Assembly: GCA_003541875.1 (NCBI GenBank)
Contig: DPLS01000259.1
Location: 1-6,300, forward strand
Direction: 5' to 3'
Origin: Bacteroidota bacterium
Lineage (GTDB): Bacteria; Bacteroidota; Ignavibacteria; UBA10030; UBA6906
Length of the DNA stretch: 6,300 nucleotides
Part shown: positions 3,879 through 6,300 of the stretch, piece after piece
Position numbering within the stretch: position 1 is the stretch's first letter
How the letters are laid out: every line of letters starts with the position of its first letter
Notes under the pieces: model-generated
The model's input: the letters and a program-made list of their open reading frames with translations, nothing else
What the model was told of the DNA's origin: nothing
The model's database searches: none
Made by a program: the position numbers and the translations under genes

Positions 3879-6300
3879 CTACCTTAGCAAGAGCAGTTTC
3901 TTTGAAGCCCTGAACTGTCCTGCGTCAATAGTGTAGTAGTAGACTCCACTTGATAGTGATTCATTGTCAAACACAGCGGTATGGAATCCCGCCTCCTGTC
4001 TCTCATTCACAAGAGATGCAACACGCTGACCGAGTGTGTTGAACACCGTCAGTTTCACATCAGACGCAACCGGCAAGCCATATACTATTGCCGTCGATGG
4101 ATTGAAAGGATTGGGATAGTTCTGGGCCAGGGAGAATTCTGCTGGCACAGTCTTGCTCTCGACACCGGTTGCCAATTGCAAGCTGATCGGATCAGAGTAG
4201 TTGGTCGAGCCATCGAGATCCATCTGCTTCAGCCTGTAGTTGGGCAGAGGAGTCTGAACAGGGGCATCTGTGTAGGAATAGGAATGAGGCTCATTCGTGG
4301 TCCCATGTCCTGGAACGAAGCTGCCTACAATTGAATGGAATTCACCAGTCTGGTCTGCCTGTTTCTGAACCTCAAATCCATAGTTGTTAATCTCGCTCAT
4401 CGTCATCCAATCGAGCCGGACATCCGTTGCATTGATGAACCTCCCGCTGAACGAAGCAAGCTGGATTGGCAGCGGAGAATCAAACAAACCAGTACCCGTC
4501 GCACTTTGTCCGTCTGGATTTGTAATGGTGACATTTTTCGATCCCGTTGTCGCTCCGACGGTAGAGATATTAAGCGTGACATGAGTCGGATCAACATATG
4601 TTACCGAGTTCACCGTAACTCCACCCGTGACTGACGCGCTAACATGATTAGAGAATCCCGTTCCCGGCTCGAAGAACCCGGATCCCGACACAACGGTGCC
4701 TGTGATCGTGACGTTTACTGATGGCCTGCCTAGTGGGATTTCCGACGGTGTGGCCAATGAAGGCGTCGCAGGCGGCGGCGCTTTCAGTTGTGCAACCTGT
4801 ATCCCCCACTGCGCATTCGATGAGCCCGCGGTATTCGCCACCGCAGTGAATTCCTGTGCCGTCCAGACGGTCATGTCGTCAGATGGATCAACCATGGTTT
4901 GGGAATAATCGCCCCACCGCTGTGCTCGACTTGTTCCAAGATCAAAAGCATTATATGAGCCAACACCATTCACATACACCTGCGGGGTTTGCGTAGACCC
5001 CGCCGCATCATTCACAAGCCGCGCCGTATAGCCGCCAGAATTGAATGTCGCGGCAGAGATGACAGAGAAACCGAACACTGCATGCCCCTGACCCGTGACT
5101 GCGACTGTACCATAGGTGTAGCTCTTCGGGTTCGTTGCAGCAGCGTCAAAGATCGTCCCTGATTGTGTAAGGGTAGGGGTGGTACTCAAGTTAGAAATCT
5201 GGTACCAACGAACGGCATCTCGGTCGGCAGCGCTGGCAACCCCCGAGCTGTTCACTCCACAACCGTGAGCTGCCCACAGTACATCACCCCGTTTCAGCAT
5301 TGGCATAAATCTGGTGTCACTCGCGTCGACTTTCCCGTTAAATGATCCACCCGGATGGTTGTTCCCGGAATGCTCCAACGCAATAGGCGATGCAATTGTC
5401 GGGATGGTGACATCCAGACCCCCTGATAACGTGGGCGTCCCGGCCGGATCGGAGATTCTGCGCAATCGCAGACTCGTGGTTGTAATTGCACTGATGAAGT
5501 AGCTTGGAGCAGTACCGCTGGGATCCGGATCCCAACTGTCGACTCCCCGGGGTGTTACTTGCCCCACATTCCGAAATGCCGTTACCACAATCGGGCCACC
5601 ACTCAGAATAGCACTCTTCCGAACAACGTACACGGCACTATTCGCGTATGTACTGGGGCAGAAATTGTTTGTCCCGATAATAAGCGCATTAGCATCGACG
5701 GCGGTGGTCGGATAGTCGGCAAAGCACGTTGAGTTGCCTGCTGGGGTGACAAGCGAAATGTCAAATGAATAAAATGTCCATGCGCTGACTGAGGTGATTG
5801 TTGAAGTATTGCTAACAGCAATGAAGATGTGGTTGGGTGTGAGACCATCTTCAGCCGTGACAATCCACCGCTGAGATATCCGGTCGTAGCGGGCAATTGG
5901 ATCAAATGTGGATTGGCCGGCATTGACGCTTGAGAAAAAAGTGTTCAGTGTGACATTCAAAGCACCGTCCGCCGTTCCGGTGGTCTTCCCAAACGTTATC
6001 AATCCTCGATTGCCAACAGAAAGAAACTGCGTCGGGCCAATCGCCCCTTGAACATCGGGAGGAACACTATTTCCATACTGATCGGATTTGAAATTCAATC
6101 CAACAGTCTGTTCTGGATTGTCGTTACCCGATCTCGGATTTGAATTGCGGATGTAACCAGTTCTTGAAACCCTCTGGCCGCCCGGACCGATGGGAAGTTC
6201 TTCATCCAGTTCACCCTCATCGTGGAGAAACGGCGGTTCAACAAAACCAGAAGCGTCCTTTGCAGCCTGCCGAGCCATCATCTCTGCGGTGGGTACTGCA
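3879..6300 (-). CDS. Large secreted T9SS cargo protein with IPT/TIG-like and FlgD-type C-terminal sorting domains (5' end outside window)
   Basis: At least 806 residues are visible. The frame is still open at the right edge: codons upstream of the first in-frame ATG (6281) read AVPTAE, with no Shine-Dalgarno or signal peptide, so the start lies outside. Residues below count from that ATG. Residues 60-500 form a beta-rich, probably propeller-like ectodomain (SVPPDVQGAIGPTQFLSVG at 72-90, DPIARYDRISQRWIVTAE at 127-144, RWGDYSQTMVDPSDDMTVW at 455-473). Residues 505-600 resemble an IPT/TIG or Ig-like domain (NVTITNPDGQSATG). Residues 603-702 are the fibronectin-like module that often precedes T9SS tails (LDWMTMSEINNYGFEVQ, YRLKQMDLDGS). 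Residues 711-800 are a FlgD-like T9SS type A sorting domain (SLAQNYPNPFNPST, FNTLGQRVASLVNE, SSGVYYYTIDAG, KKLLLLR). The protein should cross the outer membrane by T9SS and be surface-attached or released. No catalytic motif was recognised. Cys186, Cys208 and Cys341 are the only cysteines visible. Confidence 0.9.
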   Translation of the reverse strand, partial: AVPTAEMMARQAAKDASGFVEPPFLHDEGELDEELPIGPGGQRVSRTGYIRNSNPRSGNDNPEQTVGLNFKSDQYGNSVPPDVQGAIGPTQFLSVGNRGLITFGKTTGTADGALNVTLNTFFSSVNAGQSTFDPIARYDRISQRWIVTAEDGLTPNHIFIAVSNTSTITSVSAWTFYSFDISLVTPAGNSTCFADYPTTAVDANALIIGTNNFCPSTYANSAVYVVRKSAILSGGPIVVTAFRNVGQVTPRGVDSWDPDPSGTAPSYFISAITTTSLRLRRISDPAGTPTLSGGLDVTIPTIASPIALEHSGNNHPGGSFNGKVDASDTRFMPMLKRGDVLWAAHGCGVNSSGVASAADRDAVRWYQISNLSTTPTLTQSGTIFDAAATNPKSYTYGTVAVTGQGHAVFGFSVISAATFNSGGYTARLVNDAAGSTQTPQVYVNGVGSYNAFDLGTSRAQRWGDYSQTMVDPSDDMTVWTAQEFTAVANTAGSSNAQWGIQVAQLKAPPPATPSLATPSEIPLGRPSVNVTITGTVVSGSGFFEPGTGFSNHVSASVTGGVTVNSVTYVDPTHVTLNISTVGATTGSKNVTITNPDGQSATGTGLFDSPLPIQLASFSGRFINATDVRLDWMTMSEINNYGFEVQKQADQTGEFHSIVGSFVPGHGTTNEPHSYSYTDAPVQTPLPNYRLKQMDLDGSTNYSDPISLQLATGVESKTVPAEFSLAQNYPNPFNPSTAIVYGLPVASDVKLTVFNTLGQRVASLVNERQEAGFHTAVFDNESLSSGVYYYTIDAGQFRASKKLLLLR

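Noticed and set aside
3981..4334. 117-codon plus-strand open frame and other plus-strand frames between 3981 and 5502
   Set aside because: All are shadows of the T9SS cargo gene, which has clear domain motifs throughout its own frame.
1..6300. CRISPR array, tRNA, insertion sequence, long terminal or tandem DNA repeats
   Set aside because: Reading both strands by eye showed no spaced identical repeats, no cloverleaf with CCA-type end, no transposase motif and no terminal inverted repeats.

Overview
The window looks like a chromosomal stretch from a bacterium of the Bacteroidota/Chlorobi/Ignavibacteria (FCB) assemblage. The main evidence is a very large secreted-type protein ending in a classic type IX secretion (T9SS) C-terminal sorting domain (NYPNPFNPST ... 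SSGVYYYTI ... KKLLLLR). The small DUF1858, DUF6132 and DUF2892 proteins also fit that group. The exact taxon cannot be fixed from the sequence. Seven genes are supported. No tRNA, rRNA, CRISPR array or mobile element was seen.

Layout. (1) Left block, minus strand (34-1758): a 574-residue protein with a short helical N-terminus, a long acidic, proline-rich, apparently disordered middle, and a C-terminal half that resembles the GvpL/GvpF gas-vesicle accessory family. (2) A 180-bp divergent spacer (1759-1938) with a plausible promoter for the GvpL/F-like gene and a small hairpin followed by five T on the sigma-factor side. (3) Plus-strand regulatory pair (1939-2840): an ECF sigma factor overlapping by ATGA with a small soluble zinc-binding (zf-HC2-type) anti-sigma factor. 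(4) Plus-strand cluster of four very small, tightly packed or overlapping genes (2946-3817): a DUF2892/YgaP-type membrane protein, an unrecognised 85-residue helical protein, a DUF1858 (CxxC) protein, and a DUF6132 membrane protein with a GCxSGTCPI motif. (5) A convergent spacer with a terminator-like hairpin. (6) Minus strand to the right edge (3879-6300): the T9SS cargo, whose 5' end lies outside the window.

How they may work together. The sigma/anti-sigma pair is a standard translationally coupled switch that could sense redox or zinc state through its Cys/His cluster. It lies divergent to the GvpL/F-like gene and about 100 bp upstream of the cysteine-bearing small-protein cluster, so either could belong to its regulon; this is inference. 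The DUF2892/DUF1858/DUF6132 cluster looks like a small membrane-associated thiol or sulfur-handling module, again by inference. The most unusual item is the GvpL/F-like domain carried on a long disordered acidic extension, with no other gas-vesicle gene visible in the window.
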